This document shows, piece after piece, positions 49,180 to 59,163 of a stretch of DNA of 64,000 bases (positions are counted from its first letter, which is position 1; every line of letters starts with the position of its first letter). The DNA lies in NCBI RefSeq assembly GCF_900105495.1, contig NZ_FNTF01000002.1, positions 1 through 64,000 on the forward strand. Reading direction: 5' to 3'. The notes under the pieces are model-generated. The model did not search any database, was not told the origin of the DNA, and was given only the letters and a program-made list of their open reading frames with translations. Made by a program: the position numbers and the translations under genes. The stretch comes from Pseudomonas frederiksbergensis. GTDB taxonomy: Bacteria > Pseudomonadota > Gammaproteobacteria > Pseudomonadales > Pseudomonadaceae.

Positions 49180-49395
49180 TCAAGGCCGCATAAAACCGTA
49201 GTCCTGGCTGTCATCGAGGTTTTCTGCAAGAAAACGCAACTCATCGGCCAGGTCTTCGACACTGCGCACTGCCTTGCTCTGTTGCACCACTGCACTGAGC
49301 AAGGCACGCAGGCTCAACCCCGGATCAAAGCCCACCTCCTGCGCCCCATCCAGACTTTGACGCAACTCCTGCCTTGCCCACTCGTAGACACTCAT
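49180..49395 (-). CDS. Hypothetical small helical protein
   Basis: A 71-residue soluble protein (starts MSVYEWARQEL, ends DSQDYGFMRP), predicted all-helical and acidic. The ATG at 49395 is preceded by AGGAG. It is convergent with yacG, 3 bases apart, and this small gene follows yacG in other Pseudomonas from memory. No domain is recognised. Confidence 0.8.
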   Translation of the reverse strand: MSVYEWARQELRQSLDGAQEVGFDPGLSLRALLSAVVQQSKAVRSVEDLADELRFLAENLDDSQDYGFMRP

Positions 49396-49458
49396 TTCGA
49401 TGCTCCTGAAGGTTTTCCGAAGCATGGATTCGCGGGCGATTTTTGCCTTTGATATGGA

Positions 49459-50148
49459 TCAAGATTTGGGATCGTCGTCTTTCCAGGGCGCTGAAAGGTA
49501 GCGCGTGCGATTGAACGTCTCCAGCCACTCGGGGCAAAACACCACCAACGCGCTGACGACCATGCCGTTGATGAACGCTTCCGGAAAAATCAGCAGCCAC
49601 AGATAACCGACAAAATCCTCCAGCCAATAGGGCATGGCGAAACGTTCGTCGAACCACAGCAACCACAGCGCCAGCAGCAGGCACAGCAACGCCGACAGCG
49701 CCGCAGCAAAGAAACCGGACACGAAGATATACACAAAGGGATTACGCGGTTGCGCTCGCTCCACCAGGATCGCGCAGCATTCGGTGACCAGCACCGGCAG
49801 CAGAATCAGCAGCGCACCGTTGACCCCCATCGCCGCCAGATCCTGGCGCCCGAGCAGCACCAGTCCCGCTTGCGCGACCAACCCGCCGACAATCGCCAGC
49901 GGCCAGTCGAGCAACAGGGTCACGGCGGTCATGCCGATAAAGTGGTAGGACACGCCGGTGTCGAAGTCTTGCCGCACCAGCCAGAGCAAGAACAACGCGA
50001 ACACCGTGCCGAACAACAGATGCTGGCGGCGACTGTCGCTGAACAATTCAACCCAGGGTGCTCGACAGACAGCCCAGATCACTGCTGGCACGTATATCAG
50101 CCAGCCAACTGCAAGGCTTTGCGCTGACAGCAACTCGGCGCCGATCAT
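49459..50148 (-). CDS. CbiM-like energy-coupling-factor transporter permease
   Basis: A 229-residue protein with about six hydrophobic helices, resembling the CbiM/ECF permease family (segments YHFIGMTAVTLLLDWPLAIVGG and FPEAFINGMVVSALVVFCPEW are typical). CbiM of other systems binds cobalt or nickel via an N-terminal MHI motif that is absent here, so the metal and function are uncertain. There is no ATPase or T component nearby. The 245-bp gap ahead shows no recognised element. Confidence 0.75.
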   Translation of the reverse strand: MIGAELLSAQSLAVGWLIYVPAVIWAVCRAPWVELFSDSRRQHLLFGTVFALFLLWLVRQDFDTGVSYHFIGMTAVTLLLDWPLAIVGGLVAQAGLVLLGRQDLAAMGVNGALLILLPVLVTECCAILVERAQPRNPFVYIFVSGFFAAALSALLCLLLALWLLWFDERFAMPYWLEDFVGYLWLLIFPEAFINGMVVSALVVFCPEWLETFNRTRYLSAPWKDDDPKS

Positions 50149-50393
50149 GGGCGCGCCTTCCTGGACGCCGGGCCCCGCGCAAGCAAACGACTGAGCAGCA
50201 ACATTGTTCTATATTTCACGCGTCTCTCCCGTCGTGATAGCTATGAGTCTATACCGGCGTTTCTGACTGGCCGTATCGCACTTCCAGCCGGCACGCAGAG
50301 AATCCAGGGAAAGAACAAACGTTACGCAAACTTTACGAGACAAAATGGCAAGCCGGTCGATACTGCGCGGCGCTAACAAGACAGGCGTTATCT

Positions 50394-51848
50394 ATGTCCA
50401 TTGCGGTTTTGCGGTTTATCGGTTTCATCCTGGGTATTTTTCTGATCACGCTTGCAGTGAGTATGGCGATACCGCTGCTCACGCTGGTGATCTATGAACG
50501 CAACGATGAGATGTCGGCCTTTGGGTGGTCAATTGTGATCACGATGGTGTCCGGGCTGCTGCTGATTAACAAGGGACGTCCTGAAAACGCTCAGTTGCGT
50601 CCCCGCGATATGTACATGCTGACCACGGCCAGTTGGGTGGTCGTTTGCATGTTTGCCGCGTTACCCATGGTCTTTATTCAGCACATCAGCTACACCGACG
50701 CGTTTTTTGAAACGATGTCCGGCATCACCACCACCGGATCGACCATTCTGACCGGCCTGGACACTGCCTCTCCCGGATTGCTGATTTGGCGTTCAATGCT
50801 GCATTGGCTGGGCGGGATCGGCTTCATCGGCATGGCCGTGGCCATCCTGCCGCTATTGCGGGTCGGGGGGATGCGCCTGTTCCAGACCGAATCATCCGAC
50901 TGGTCGGAGAAGGTCACACCCCGCTCCCATGTCGCCGCCAAATATATTCTGGGGCTGTATGTCGGGCTGACCGCTGTTTCCACGCTGGCCCTGTGGATAG
51001 CCGGGATGACGCCGTTCGAAGCCGTCAATCATGCAATGGCGTTGATTTCCACAGGCGGTTTTTCCACCTCCGATGCGTCTCTGGCGCACTGGACACAACC
51101 GGCCATTCATTGGGTGTCAGTGGTTGTCATGATTCTGGGCAGCCTGCCTTTCACGCTTTATGTGAGCACGCTACGCGGGAATAAACAGGCCTTGTTCAAC
51201 GATCATCAGGTACGCGGTTTCATTGGCTTTTTGCTCATCACCTGGCTGCTGTTCGGCACCTGGCTGTGCTTGAACAGCGAGCACGGCTGGTGGGACGCGT
51301 TTCGGATCGTGGCGGTCAACGTGACGTCGGTGGTCACGACGACCGGCGTGGCGCTAGGGGATTACACGTTATGGGGCAGCTTCTCCGTGTTGCTGTTTTT
51401 TTATCTGACCTTTGTCGGCGGCTGCTCCGGCTCCACTGCCGGCGGTCTTAAAATCTTCCGTTTTCAAGTGGCTGGCGCCCTGCTCATGGGCAGCCTGAAA
51501 CAATTGATTCATCCTCGCGCCGTCATCCAGAAGAAATACAACAATCGCCCGATCGATGAAGATATCGCCCGCTCACTCCTGACGTTTTCATTCTTTTTCA
51601 CCATCACCATCGGGGCGATCGCGATGGGGTTGGCGCTCATCGGCCTGGACTGGACCACGGCATTGAGTGGCGCGGCCACTGCCGTCTGCAACGTGGGGCC
51701 AGGCCTTGGTTCGATCATTGGCCCGGCAGGTAACTTCTCGACACTGCCCGATTCGGCCAAATGGCTGCTGACCGTTGGCATGTTGCTGGGAAGACTGGAA
51801 ATCCTCACTGTTCTGGTGCTGTTCATCCCGGTTTTCTGGAAGTACTAG
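50394..51848 (+). CDS. trkH: TrkH-family potassium transporter
   Basis: A 484-residue TrkH/TrkG channel protein. All four selectivity loops are visible: TTTGST near residue 105, STGGFST near 220, VTTTGVA near 312 and NVGPGLG near 432. It forms a K+ channel with the NAD-binding TrkA, which is not encoded here. The ATG lies in a region of high A/T; the ribosome site is weak. Downstream of it and convergent lies a LysR gene. Confidence 0.93.
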   Translation: MSIAVLRFIGFILGIFLITLAVSMAIPLLTLVIYERNDEMSAFGWSIVITMVSGLLLINKGRPENAQLRPRDMYMLTTASWVVVCMFAALPMVFIQHISYTDAFFETMSGITTTGSTILTGLDTASPGLLIWRSMLHWLGGIGFIGMAVAILPLLRVGGMRLFQTESSDWSEKVTPRSHVAAKYILGLYVGLTAVSTLALWIAGMTPFEAVNHAMALISTGGFSTSDASLAHWTQPAIHWVSVVVMILGSLPFTLYVSTLRGNKQALFNDHQVRGFIGFLLITWLLFGTWLCLNSEHGWWDAFRIVAVNVTSVVTTTGVALGDYTLWGSFSVLLFFYLTFVGGCSGSTAGGLKIFRFQVAGALLMGSLKQLIHPRAVIQKKYNNRPIDEDIARSLLTFSFFFTITIGAIAMGLALIGLDWTTALSGAATAVCNVGPGLGSIIGPAGNFSTLPDSAKWLLTVGMLLGRLEILTVLVLFIPVFWKY

Positions 51849-51928
51849 CCCTGCCTGGACTGTTCCTGTCCAGCGTGCCAACGCGCTTCTGGCCCTGCCG
51901 AACTGGATGGGGTGACGTAACCGGCACT

Positions 51929-52861
51929 TCAGGCCCAATGCCGTGGATCGTTCATCACCGCCTCGTGTTCAGCGAACAGCTTGGGTAATTCGGCTTTGAG
52001 AAAGTCCACCCAGGTCCGAACCTTGGCATCGAGAAAACGCCGCGATGGGTACAGCGCATAAACGTTGCGCTCACGGGGGCGCCAGGCCGGCAACAAACGC
52101 AACAACGTGCCATCGCTCAAGGGACGCGTCGCGGTATAGAACGGAATCAGGCTGATCCCCATGCCGGATTCCGACGCCTTGACCATTGATTCGGCGACGT
52201 TGCATTGAAAGGTCCTGGCCGGGCTGATGGCATGCTCGCCCTCTTCGTCCCGGAACACCCATTCATCTTTGTACAACGGGTCGAGCATGCGCAGGCACTG
52301 ATGATCATTGAGCGCCATCGGTGTTCGCGGTACGCCACGCCGTTGCAGGTAGTGCGGGGAGGCGCAGGGCACGCTGTAAATCTGCCCGATGGACTGGGCG
52401 ACCATTTGCGAATCGGCCAGTTCATGGGCAATCGAAATCACCACGTCGTGCCCTTCCTCCATAGGATCGGGATTGCGCTGCGACAGGGTCAACTCGAACA
52501 CCACATCAGGGTAAAGCTCGCTGTAGCGCGCGATCAATGGCGTGATCAGCACCCCCAGGCCATTCATGCTGTGAACCCGCAGTCGTCCACTCGGTTTGAG
52601 ATGGGCACCGCGAGCCTCAGCCGTTGCCACCTCCATTTCTTCGAGTATTTGCCGACTGCGCACCAAAAAGCGTTCACCGGCCTCGGTCAGGCTCAACCGT
52701 CGCGTGGTGCGGTGCAGCAAGCGTGCTTGCACATGCTGCTCCAGATCGGCCACCAGTCGCGACACTTGCGCAGTTGACAGTTCCAGCGCATCGGCGGCGG
52801 CGGTAAAGCTTGCGCACTCCACCACGCGGACGAACACCCGCAAGTTATTGAGCAGATCCAT
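51929..52861 (-). CDS. LysR-family transcriptional regulator
   Basis: A 310-residue LysR regulator with an N-terminal winged helix-turn-helix (LLNNLRVFVRVVECASFTAA, then LSTAQVSRLVADLE) and a substrate-binding domain. The ATG at 52861 is used; an upstream in-frame ATG at 52882 is possible. It has no obvious divergent partner other than the DUF2790 gene at 52983. Its effector and targets are unknown. Confidence 0.92.
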   Translation of the reverse strand: MDLLNNLRVFVRVVECASFTAAADALELSTAQVSRLVADLEQHVQARLLHRTTRRLSLTEAGERFLVRSRQILEEMEVATAEARGAHLKPSGRLRVHSMNGLGVLITPLIARYSELYPDVVFELTLSQRNPDPMEEGHDVVISIAHELADSQMVAQSIGQIYSVPCASPHYLQRRGVPRTPMALNDHQCLRMLDPLYKDEWVFRDEEGEHAISPARTFQCNVAESMVKASESGMGISLIPFYTATRPLSDGTLLRLLPAWRPRERNVYALYPSRRFLDAKVRTWVDFLKAELPKLFAEHEAVMNDPRHWA

Positions 52862-52982
52862 AAGCCCTCCACGGGCGGTCACTGTTACGTTTGATGTAAG
52901 GCTGCTTCAGGCGCGAGCCCCTTTATCGGTGATGGGCAAAGACTAGAATCCAGGTATCGGAATCAACACGGAGCACGGAAAA

Positions 52983-53225
52983 ATGAAAACCCTGATCAGC
53001 CTGTTTCTGACCGTTGTCGCCACCTCGGCCATGGCCGCCGGCAACCAACCCGCCGCCACTTCGTACAACCCCGCACAGCCGCTGGACATTGCCAAAGTGG
53101 TTTCAGTGTCGAACACCGCAACCGCCTGCGGGGTTGTGCCTGCAACCATGGTGTACGTCGATCATCAAGGCCAGACCCATAGCGTGACGTACGAGGTCAT
53201 GGGTGACTGCACCACAGATCTATGA
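52983..53225 (+). CDS. DUF2790 periplasmic protein
   Basis: An 80-residue exported protein: signal peptide about 1-18 (ending AMA), then a DUF2790 domain (YVDHQGQTHSVTYEVMGDC). Two cysteines (ACG and DC) may pair. In Pseudomonas this family is abundant, of unknown function, and several members respond to copper. The ATG lies 6 bases after CGGAAA. It ends 8 bases from the convergent oprD stop. Confidence 0.88.
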   Translation: MKTLISLFLTVVATSAMAAGNQPAATSYNPAQPLDIAKVVSVSNTATACGVVPATMVYVDHQGQTHSVTYEVMGDCTTDL

Positions 53226-53233
53226 CCGCGCCC

Positions 53234-54502
53234 TTATAGCAGCGTCCAGGTGTAGCTGAGGATCAAGCGGTTTTCGTCGATATCGCTGCGGTAGTTGGAA
53301 CGCGCCATCGCGTTGCGCACGCGGATCCCGAGACCTTTGAGGCTGCCGCTCTGCAGCACATAGCCGATGTCCAGATCGCGCTCGCGGTCCTTGCCCTCGA
53401 ACCCTTTGCCGGTATCGACATTGCTGCCAGTGATGTAGCGCACGGTGCTGGTCAGCCCCGGCACGCCGAGGGCGGCGAAATCGTAGTCGTAACGCGCCTG
53501 CCAGGAGCGCTCATCGGTATAGGCGAACTCGTAGGTCGGCACCTCGTTACCCAGAGGGCTGATGTTGGCAAACACTCGCGGGAAGGCACTGTCGCCGAAC
53601 ATGCCCTGATAGCCGACATAGAACGTGTGGCCGCCACGCTTAGCCGACAGCAAGGAGAAAAACGCCTGGTTGTCGATGTTGCCCAGCAGTTTTTTGCCGT
53701 CTTCGTGCGAATCGTAATACCCAAGGTTGGCGCCCAGGATCCAGTTGCCCAACGGCTCGCTGTGCTTGAGGCCGAGAAAGCGCTGGTTGTAGATATCTTC
53801 CAGTTGCCCGAACCAGGCGCTGACCGAGCTGCGTTTATCGTTGAAGGCGTAATCGGCGCCAGCAAAGTTGAAACCATCACTGCTGACCTGACGCTGCGGC
53901 ACATGACCGAGCATGGCTTGCATCTTTTCGTCGCCGGCCTCGTTGCGCAGGCTGGTCGAGTTCAAGTGGCCACCTTGTACGGTCAGGCCATTGATCTCGT
54001 TCGAGCTGATGCTCGCGCCCTGATAGCTGGGCGGCAGCAAACGGATATCGCTGAAGGCCAGCACCGGCAGGTTGGGTTGCAACTCACCCACCTTCAGTTC
54101 GGTTTTGGAGAATCGCACCTTCAACGCGCCTTCCAGACGGCTGTAATCATCCGCCGCGCGCCCGTCATCCTGCACCGGCAGCAAACCTGTATTGACCCGG
54201 TCCGGGCTGCTGTCGAGCTTGAGGCCGAGCAGGCCAATAACATCCACACCAACACCAACGGGGCCCTGGGTATAACCGGATTTGACGTTGAGGATGAAGC
54301 CCTGCGCCCACTCTTCAGCCTTCGATTGTTGGTTGGCCCCGACGATGTCGGAAAAGTCCCGGCTGAAGTAGTAGTTGCGTGCTTGCAAGGTGGCGGTGGT
54401 GTCTTCGATGAAGCCGCCCTCGGCCGCCATCGCACCGGCGGAGAAACTGGAGACGACCGCCATGGACAACACGGAACCGGTTGTTGGAAGAATCTGTTTC
54501 AT
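53234..54502 (-). CDS. OprD-family outer-membrane porin, BenF-like
   Basis: A 422-residue OprD-family porin: signal peptide about 1-27 (ending AMA), then [20 protein letters not shown] and repeated beta-strand segments to the C-terminal aromatic-type end ([10 protein letters not shown]). OprD porins are substrate-specific; context with benE and benK suggests an aromatic acid such as benzoate (BenF role), which is inference. It is 16 bases after benE, last gene of benK-benE-oprD. Confidence 0.9.
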   Translation of the reverse strand: MKQILPTTGSVLSMAVVSSFSAGAMAAEGGFIEDTTATLQARNYYFSRDFSDIVGANQQSKAEEWAQGFILNVKSGYTQGPVGVGVDVIGLLGLKLDSSPDRVNTGLLPVQDDGRAADDYSRLEGALKVRFSKTELKVGELQPNLPVLAFSDIRLLPPSYQGASISSNEINGLTVQGGHLNSTSLRNEAGDEKMQAMLGHVPQRQVSSDGFNFAGADYAFNDKRSSVSAWFGQLEDIYNQRFLGLKHSEPLGNWILGANLGYYDSHEDGKKLLGNIDNQAFFSLLSAKRGGHTFYVGYQGMFGDSAFPRVFANISPLGNEVPTYEFAYTDERSWQARYDYDFAALGVPGLTSTVRYITGSNVDTGKGFEGKDRERDLDIGYVLQSGSLKGLGIRVRNAMARSNYRSDIDENRLILSYTWTLL

Positions 54503-54518
54503 CGTTTTTCTCTTGTTT

Positions 54519-55739
54519 TTATTGATCGACAGGTTGAAGTGCTTCAGTCGCAGCGGATTTGCTGCGGGGAGCGGGACGACGGGCGTTCAGCAACACGTGC
54601 GTGACCATGCCGAAAATCAGCCCCCAAAAAGCAGCGGACAAACCCAACAACGACATGCCCGAGGCGGTGGTCAGAAAAGTCACCAACGCGGCTTCGCGAT
54701 CACTCGGCACGGCCATTGCGCCGGCCAACGCCCCGGCAATCGCGGCGAACAGCGCCAGCCCGGCCAGGGCCGCGATCAGTTCTTTGGGGAACGCCGAAAA
54801 CAGTGAAACCAGGGTGGCGCCGAAAATCCCCAGCACCAGGTAACACAGCCCGCCCACAACCCCGGCCACATAGCGTTTGCCGGGATCTTCATGGGCTTCG
54901 CGCCCGGTACAAATCGCCGCGGTGATGGCTGCCAGATTCAGCCCATGGCAACCGAACGGCGCCAACAGCGCCGTGCCCACCGCACTGCTGGCGATGATCG
55001 GGCCGGCCGGCGTTGGGTAACCGCTGGCGCGCAGCACCGCCATGCCGGGAACGAACTGGCCGGTCAGCGCCACCATCACCAGCGGCAAGGCGATATTCAG
55101 GGTCGCGCTCAGGCTGAACGTAGGTGTGATCCACACCGGCGTGGCCATCCCGATTACCAACGCCTCGCTGTGCAAATCACCGGCGAGAAAAGCCATCGAG
55201 CAACCCACCAGCAGCACCATCAACACCGCATACCGCGGCATCAGCCGTTTGCAGACCAGGTAGGTGGCGAACATCGCCAGCACCAGCAACGGCTTGCCCT
55301 GCAACGAGATGAACAACCCGGTGCCGAAGCTGAACAGGATCCCCGCCAGCATCGCTGCCGCAATCGCCGCAGGCAGTTTGCCGATGATCCGGTCAAACGC
55401 TCCCGAGACCCCGACCAGAAAGATAATCAGGCTACTGACCAGATACGCACCTACCGCCTCCGGCATGGAGATCCCCGGCAACAGCGCCACCAGCAACGCC
55501 GAACCCGGCGCTGACCACGCGATGATCACCGGGACGCGGTAACGCAGGCTCAACCCGATTCCGAGCACGGCGCTGCCGATGGAAATCGCCCAAACCCAGG
55601 AAGACAGCACCTCCCGCGAGAGGTGCGCGGTCTCGGCAGCCTGAAAGATGATCACCAACGGGCCTGCGTAGGAAATCACCGTGGCGATAAATCCGGCCAC
55701 GGCCGCAGACAGGGAAAAGTCCTGGAATAAGCTTTTCAT
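54519..55739 (-). CDS. benE: BenE-type benzoate/H+ symporter
   Basis: A 406-residue protein with about 12 membrane helices of the BenE family ([48 protein letters not shown]). This family imports benzoate with protons. Its ATG overlaps the benK stop by 4 bases (ATGA), so the two are translated together. There are no benABCD catabolic genes in the window. Confidence 0.92.
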   Translation of the reverse strand: MKSLFQDFSLSAAVAGFIATVISYAGPLVIIFQAAETAHLSREVLSSWVWAISIGSAVLGIGLSLRYRVPVIIAWSAPGSALLVALLPGISMPEAVGAYLVSSLIIFLVGVSGAFDRIIGKLPAAIAAAMLAGILFSFGTGLFISLQGKPLLVLAMFATYLVCKRLMPRYAVLMVLLVGCSMAFLAGDLHSEALVIGMATPVWITPTFSLSATLNIALPLVMVALTGQFVPGMAVLRASGYPTPAGPIIASSAVGTALLAPFGCHGLNLAAITAAICTGREAHEDPGKRYVAGVVGGLCYLVLGIFGATLVSLFSAFPKELIAALAGLALFAAIAGALAGAMAVPSDREAALVTFLTTASGMSLLGLSAAFWGLIFGMVTHVLLNARRPAPRSKSAATEALQPVDQ

Positions 55740-57100
55740 GAAGCCTCGCCGACAGCCCCGTCAGGCGATCCATGGATGCCCGGCAACTTTTGTTGGGCAC
55801 TGCGCCGACTGCTGATGGCGAACACGGTCATGGCCATCGCGGCCACCGCACCGGGCAAGGCGAATGCCATGAAGTTCAGTTGCAGCGGCAGGCTGATCCC
55901 GAGCAAGGCACCGCCCAGCAGCGGTCCGACAATGGCACCGTTGCGCCCGATGCCCGAGGCCCAGCCCAAACCGGTGGAGCGAATGGTCATGGAGTAGAAC
56001 TGCGCGGCGCAGGCGTACAACAGAATCTGCGAGCCAATGGTGGTGGCGCCGGCAATGGCGATCAGCAGGTACAACAGCGGCATCGGACTGTTGAAGCCCA
56101 GCAAGGTGATCGACACCGCTGCCACGGCGAAGAACACCGCCAACACCCGCGGCAGGTTGAGTTTGTCTCCCAGCACACCGCCGCCCACCGCGCCGAAAAT
56201 GGCACCGAAGTTGAGCACAAGCAGGAACGACAGACTCGAGCCCAGGCTGTAACCGGCGTTGGCCATCAGTTTTGGCAGCCAGGAACTCAAGGCGTAGACC
56301 ATCAGCAAGCAGCAGAAAAACGCCAGCCACAACATCAGCGTGCGCAGCGCACGACCTTCGCGAAACAGTTGCAACACCGGCGTGCCAGTGCCCTTCACTT
56401 CGCTCATGTGCAACTGATCGCTGGTTTGCGCGACGTACGCCGGGTCAATTCGCTGCAGGACGTTTCGCGCCTCTTCATAGCGCCCCTGGCGCAGCATGAA
56501 ACCTACCGACTCGGGCAGGAAGTACATGATCAACGGCAACAACAGCAACGGCAGCACCGCCACGTAAAACACCGATTGCCAGCCAAAACTCGGGATCAGC
56601 ACGATACCGAGCCCCGCCGACAGCATGCCGCCTACCGAATAGCCGCTGAACATGATCGCCACCAGCGTGCTGCGGATTTTCTTCGGCGCGTACTCGTTCA
56701 TCAGCGCCACGACGTTGGGCATCACCCCGCCAATGCCAAGCCCGGCAATGAACCGGCAGAGGCCAAACTCGGTGGGGTTGCGGGCAAAACCATTGAGCAC
56801 GGTAAAACCGCTGAACAGCATCACGCAGATCGTGATGGCTTTTTTGCGACCGATCCTGTCCGACAGCGGGCCGAAAAACAGCGCGCCGAACATCATCCCG
56901 AACAGTGCATAACTGCCCAGTGCGCCCGCTTGCAGAGGACTGAGCCCCCACTCTTTCATCAGCATCGGCAACACCACGCCGTAGATCACCAAATCGTAAC
57001 CGTCGAAAATGATGATCAGGGCACACCAGAACAGCACCATCCAGTGAAAGCGGTTGAATCGTGCGTTGTCGATAACCGCATGTACGTCGATCTTGCGCAT
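55736..57100 (-). CDS. benK: Aromatic-acid/H+ symporter of the MFS family, BenK-like
   Basis: A 454-residue major-facilitator protein of the AAHS family with 12 helices. The substrate-relevant motif DGYDLVIYG lies in helix 1, and the MFS motif DRIGRKKAI follows helix 2. The best guess is benzoate or a related aromatic acid, given the coupled BenE and porin genes. It is the first gene of the three and has a XylS/BenR-type tandem operator about 90 bp upstream. Confidence 0.9.
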   Translation of the reverse strand: MRKIDVHAVIDNARFNRFHWMVLFWCALIIIFDGYDLVIYGVVLPMLMKEWGLSPLQAGALGSYALFGMMFGALFFGPLSDRIGRKKAITICVMLFSGFTVLNGFARNPTEFGLCRFIAGLGIGGVMPNVVALMNEYAPKKIRSTLVAIMFSGYSVGGMLSAGLGIVLIPSFGWQSVFYVAVLPLLLLPLIMYFLPESVGFMLRQGRYEEARNVLQRIDPAYVAQTSDQLHMSEVKGTGTPVLQLFREGRALRTLMLWLAFFCCLLMVYALSSWLPKLMANAGYSLGSSLSFLLVLNFGAIFGAVGGGVLGDKLNLPRVLAVFFAVAAVSITLLGFNSPMPLLYLLIAIAGATTIGSQILLYACAAQFYSMTIRSTGLGWASGIGRNGAIVGPLLGGALLGISLPLQLNFMAFALPGAVAAMAMTVFAISSRRSAQQKLPGIHGSPDGAVGEAS

Positions 57101-57192
57101 GGCATTTATCTCTTGTTGTTATTTTTTTAAGAGCGTCGGCAACACGGCTAACGTCCGTACAGCCGAGGGTAGAGGCGCCAGGCGCGGGGCAA

Positions 57193-57228
57193 TATCCGCT
57201 TTGCGCAGATCGCTATCCGTTTTGTGCA
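57193..57228 (-). promoter_or_regulatory. XylS/BenR-type tandem operator upstream of benK
   Basis: On the minus strand TGCA-N6-GGATA (57228-57214) is a perfect match to the XylS/BenR half-site TGCA-N6-GGNTA. A second copy, TGCG-N6-GGATA (57207-57193), has one mismatch. They are direct repeats 21 bp apart, as in the TOL Pm promoter. TTGCCC and TACCCT 15 bp apart follow the proximal site and could be -35 and -10. No AraC/XylS gene is present, so the regulator must be encoded elsewhere. Confidence 0.8.
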
Positions 57229-57361
57229 ATGCCCTGAAACGGGCGCGGGATGAGGAGTGTTGCGGGGATGGAGGGCCGCAAATCCGGCAGATCGGAACCT
57301 CTGCGATGAACTGCCTTCATTGCAATCACATTTGAACGCTAAGTGCGGACTGATGCGCGGA

Positions 57362-57829
57362 TCAGGGCAGGGCCTTCTCCAGCGCCTCACGCAATTGCGC
57401 AGCCGTAGCGAATTCGTACTGCCCCACCAATTGACCGTCCTTGAGCTGCAGCCACAGCACTTTATCCACAGGTCCGGGGTAGCGCGGCGCCACGCGACCA
57501 TCACGGTCAAGCATCACTCGATAGGGATAATCGCGCATGGCCGGTACAGCAAACATTTTCGCGATCAGTCGAGGCATGCGCTGGATGTCCGCGACAAATA
57601 CCGCGTGCCGAGCCTCCAGGTAGCCCTTGGGCTGGTCCTGCAGAGCGGCGGCGACCAGTTTGGCGGCGTCCATGCTGCGCGCCACCAGCAACGTCTGAGT
57701 CTGGTTATCAAGTGTGAAGGGCTGATCGAACTGATCGAGCAAGGTCCACGGCGCCAGCCGCTCACCCTCCTCCAGTGCTTGCGCCCAAAGAGGCAGAAGA
57801 CTGAGCAATAACACGGGCCAATATTTCAC
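57362..57829 (-). CDS. Exported thioredoxin-fold-like protein (YtfJ-like), function unknown
   Basis: A 155-residue exported protein. The start is taken at GTG 57829, preceded by AGGAAC; an upstream ATG at 57868 is in frame but less likely. The signal peptide (KYWPVLLLSLLPLWAQA) is followed by a domain with WTLLDQFDQPFTLDNQTQTLLVARS, similar to redoxin-like YtfJ proteins, but there is no CxxC pair. Residues MLDRDGRVAPRYPGP follow. Function is not known. Confidence 0.75.
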   Translation of the reverse strand: MKYWPVLLLSLLPLWAQALEEGERLAPWTLLDQFDQPFTLDNQTQTLLVARSMDAAKLVAAALQDQPKGYLEARHAVFVADIQRMPRLIAKMFAVPAMRDYPYRVMLDRDGRVAPRYPGPVDKVLWLQLKDGQLVGQYEFATAAQLREALEKALP

Positions 57830-57958
57830 GTTCCTGTCCTCGTTCGAGCGCATGTGCGTAATGGCCATCAGTCTACACCGCCCGCTCCGAGCGCCCAGTC
57901 CGCCTGTTTACCGTTTCACGCTTTCTGCTTGTCGCAAATGAACGCTAAGCTTGGGCCT

Positions 57959-58585
57959 ATGGATGACTCAGATTATTTACGCCTGCTGACCATTGCGGCC
58001 GAGCAAGCCAACGCGTTCCTGTCCAATGCCCGCAAATGGGAGCGTGAGCGTTGGGTCTGCCAGCGCCTGCTGCAAGGCCTGAACATTCCCTATCGCGCCG
58101 ACGAATTCGCCCCGGCCGGGGAGCCGCCGGACGTGCTGTTTCGTGACGCCAGTTTCGAAGTGTTTTTCGTGCTCGATGAGGGCCGACGCCTCAACGACGA
58201 ATGGCGCGATGAGCTGCAACGCCGGCGCAGTGCGTTTTCCCTGAGTTCGCTGGTGCGCCGCGAGGCCAAGCCCCGGCGCATTCCGGCCAATGAGTTCTTG
58301 CTCAGGCTCGCGCCAACCTTGCGCAAAAAAGCGCACAACTACAAAGAACGCGGCATGGACCTGGGCGAACTGGACATCATCGCCTTCGCCAGCCTCAAGC
58401 GCGAAGTGCTGGACCTCAACAGCCATTTCCCGCCGCCTACCGAATACCTGCGCCAAGGCTGGCGCTCGTTGTCGCTGGTCGGCCCGACCTTCGTCCGTGT
58501 GCTATTCGCGCACCCGGATGCCCCGGATTTTTTGCGCAGCAACCTGGGTCGCAGCATTGTTTTCGACGTCGGGATCAGCCTGTGA
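57959..58585 (+). CDS. DUF1780 protein
   Basis: A 208-residue protein of the DUF1780 family, known mostly from Pseudomonas. Recognisable segments are LLTIAAEQANAFLSNARKWE, FEVFFVLDEGRRLNDEWR and RKKAHNYKERGMDLGELD. No catalytic motif can be named; the fold resembles PD-(D/E)XK nucleases in some predictions, uncertain here. The start ATG at 57959 is used; longer frames run into the divergent YtfJ-like gene. It overlaps the MOSC gene by 4 bases (GTGA). Confidence 0.85.
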   Translation: MDDSDYLRLLTIAAEQANAFLSNARKWERERWVCQRLLQGLNIPYRADEFAPAGEPPDVLFRDASFEVFFVLDEGRRLNDEWRDELQRRRSAFSLSSLVRREAKPRRIPANEFLLRLAPTLRKKAHNYKERGMDLGELDIIAFASLKREVLDLNSHFPPPTEYLRQGWRSLSLVGPTFVRVLFAHPDAPDFLRSNLGRSIVFDVGISL

Positions 58586-59109
58586 GTCCATTGCAGGAGC
58601 TGATTGCCGAAGTGCCGCAAACAGGTCGCGTTCGCTGGATCGGCGTGCGGCCGCAATCACGTTCTCAGATGATCGAACTCGATGCCGTGGAAGCGCGGCT
58701 TGAAGCCGGATTGACCGGTGATCACGCGCGTCCCGGCGTACGCAATGCGCGGCAGGTAACGCTGATCCAATGGGAGCATCTGGCGGTGATCAACTCACTG
58801 ATGGGCCGCCCGGCGGATCAACCGGTATTACCTAATGATTTGCGACGCAACCTCGTTATCAGCGGTATCAATCTGTTCAGTCTCAAGGGTCGGCGCTTCA
58901 GGATTGGCCAGGCGATTTTCGAAACCACCGGCTGGTGCCAACCCTGCGCCCGTCTCGAGAACAACCTCGGCCCCGGGACTTTTCAGGCCGTTCGCGGACA
59001 TGGCGGAATCACCGCCCGGGTGTTACAAAGTGGAATCATTCGCCTGGACGATACGGTGAGCGTCGAGCCCATTCCTGCCAGCGGCTATGCTCCGTTCAAC
59101 GTTCGTTAA
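58582..59109 (+). CDS. MOSC domain protein
   Basis: A 175-residue MOSC protein starting with GTG. MOSC domains bind molybdenum cofactor or sulfur carriers; the conserved cysteine is in GWCQPCARLE near residue 115, and the segments LRRNLVISGINL and GGITARVL are typical. It is close to YiiM-type proteins that reduce N-hydroxylated bases, but the substrate is not known. Translationally coupled to DUF1780. Confidence 0.88.
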   Translation: MSPLQELIAEVPQTGRVRWIGVRPQSRSQMIELDAVEARLEAGLTGDHARPGVRNARQVTLIQWEHLAVINSLMGRPADQPVLPNDLRRNLVISGINLFSLKGRRFRIGQAIFETTGWCQPCARLENNLGPGTFQAVRGHGGITARVLQSGIIRLDDTVSVEPIPASGYAPFNVR

Positions 59110-59163
59110 ATCCGCCTGTAGCTTCTACACATTCAGCAACGTCTACCCCTGACGAGGCCCAAT

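Noticed and set aside
51929..52861. LysR gene as the regulator of benK-benE-oprD
   Set aside because: It is more than 4 kb from the benK promoter, and that promoter has an AraC/XylS-type operator, not a LysR-type T-N11-A site that I could place.
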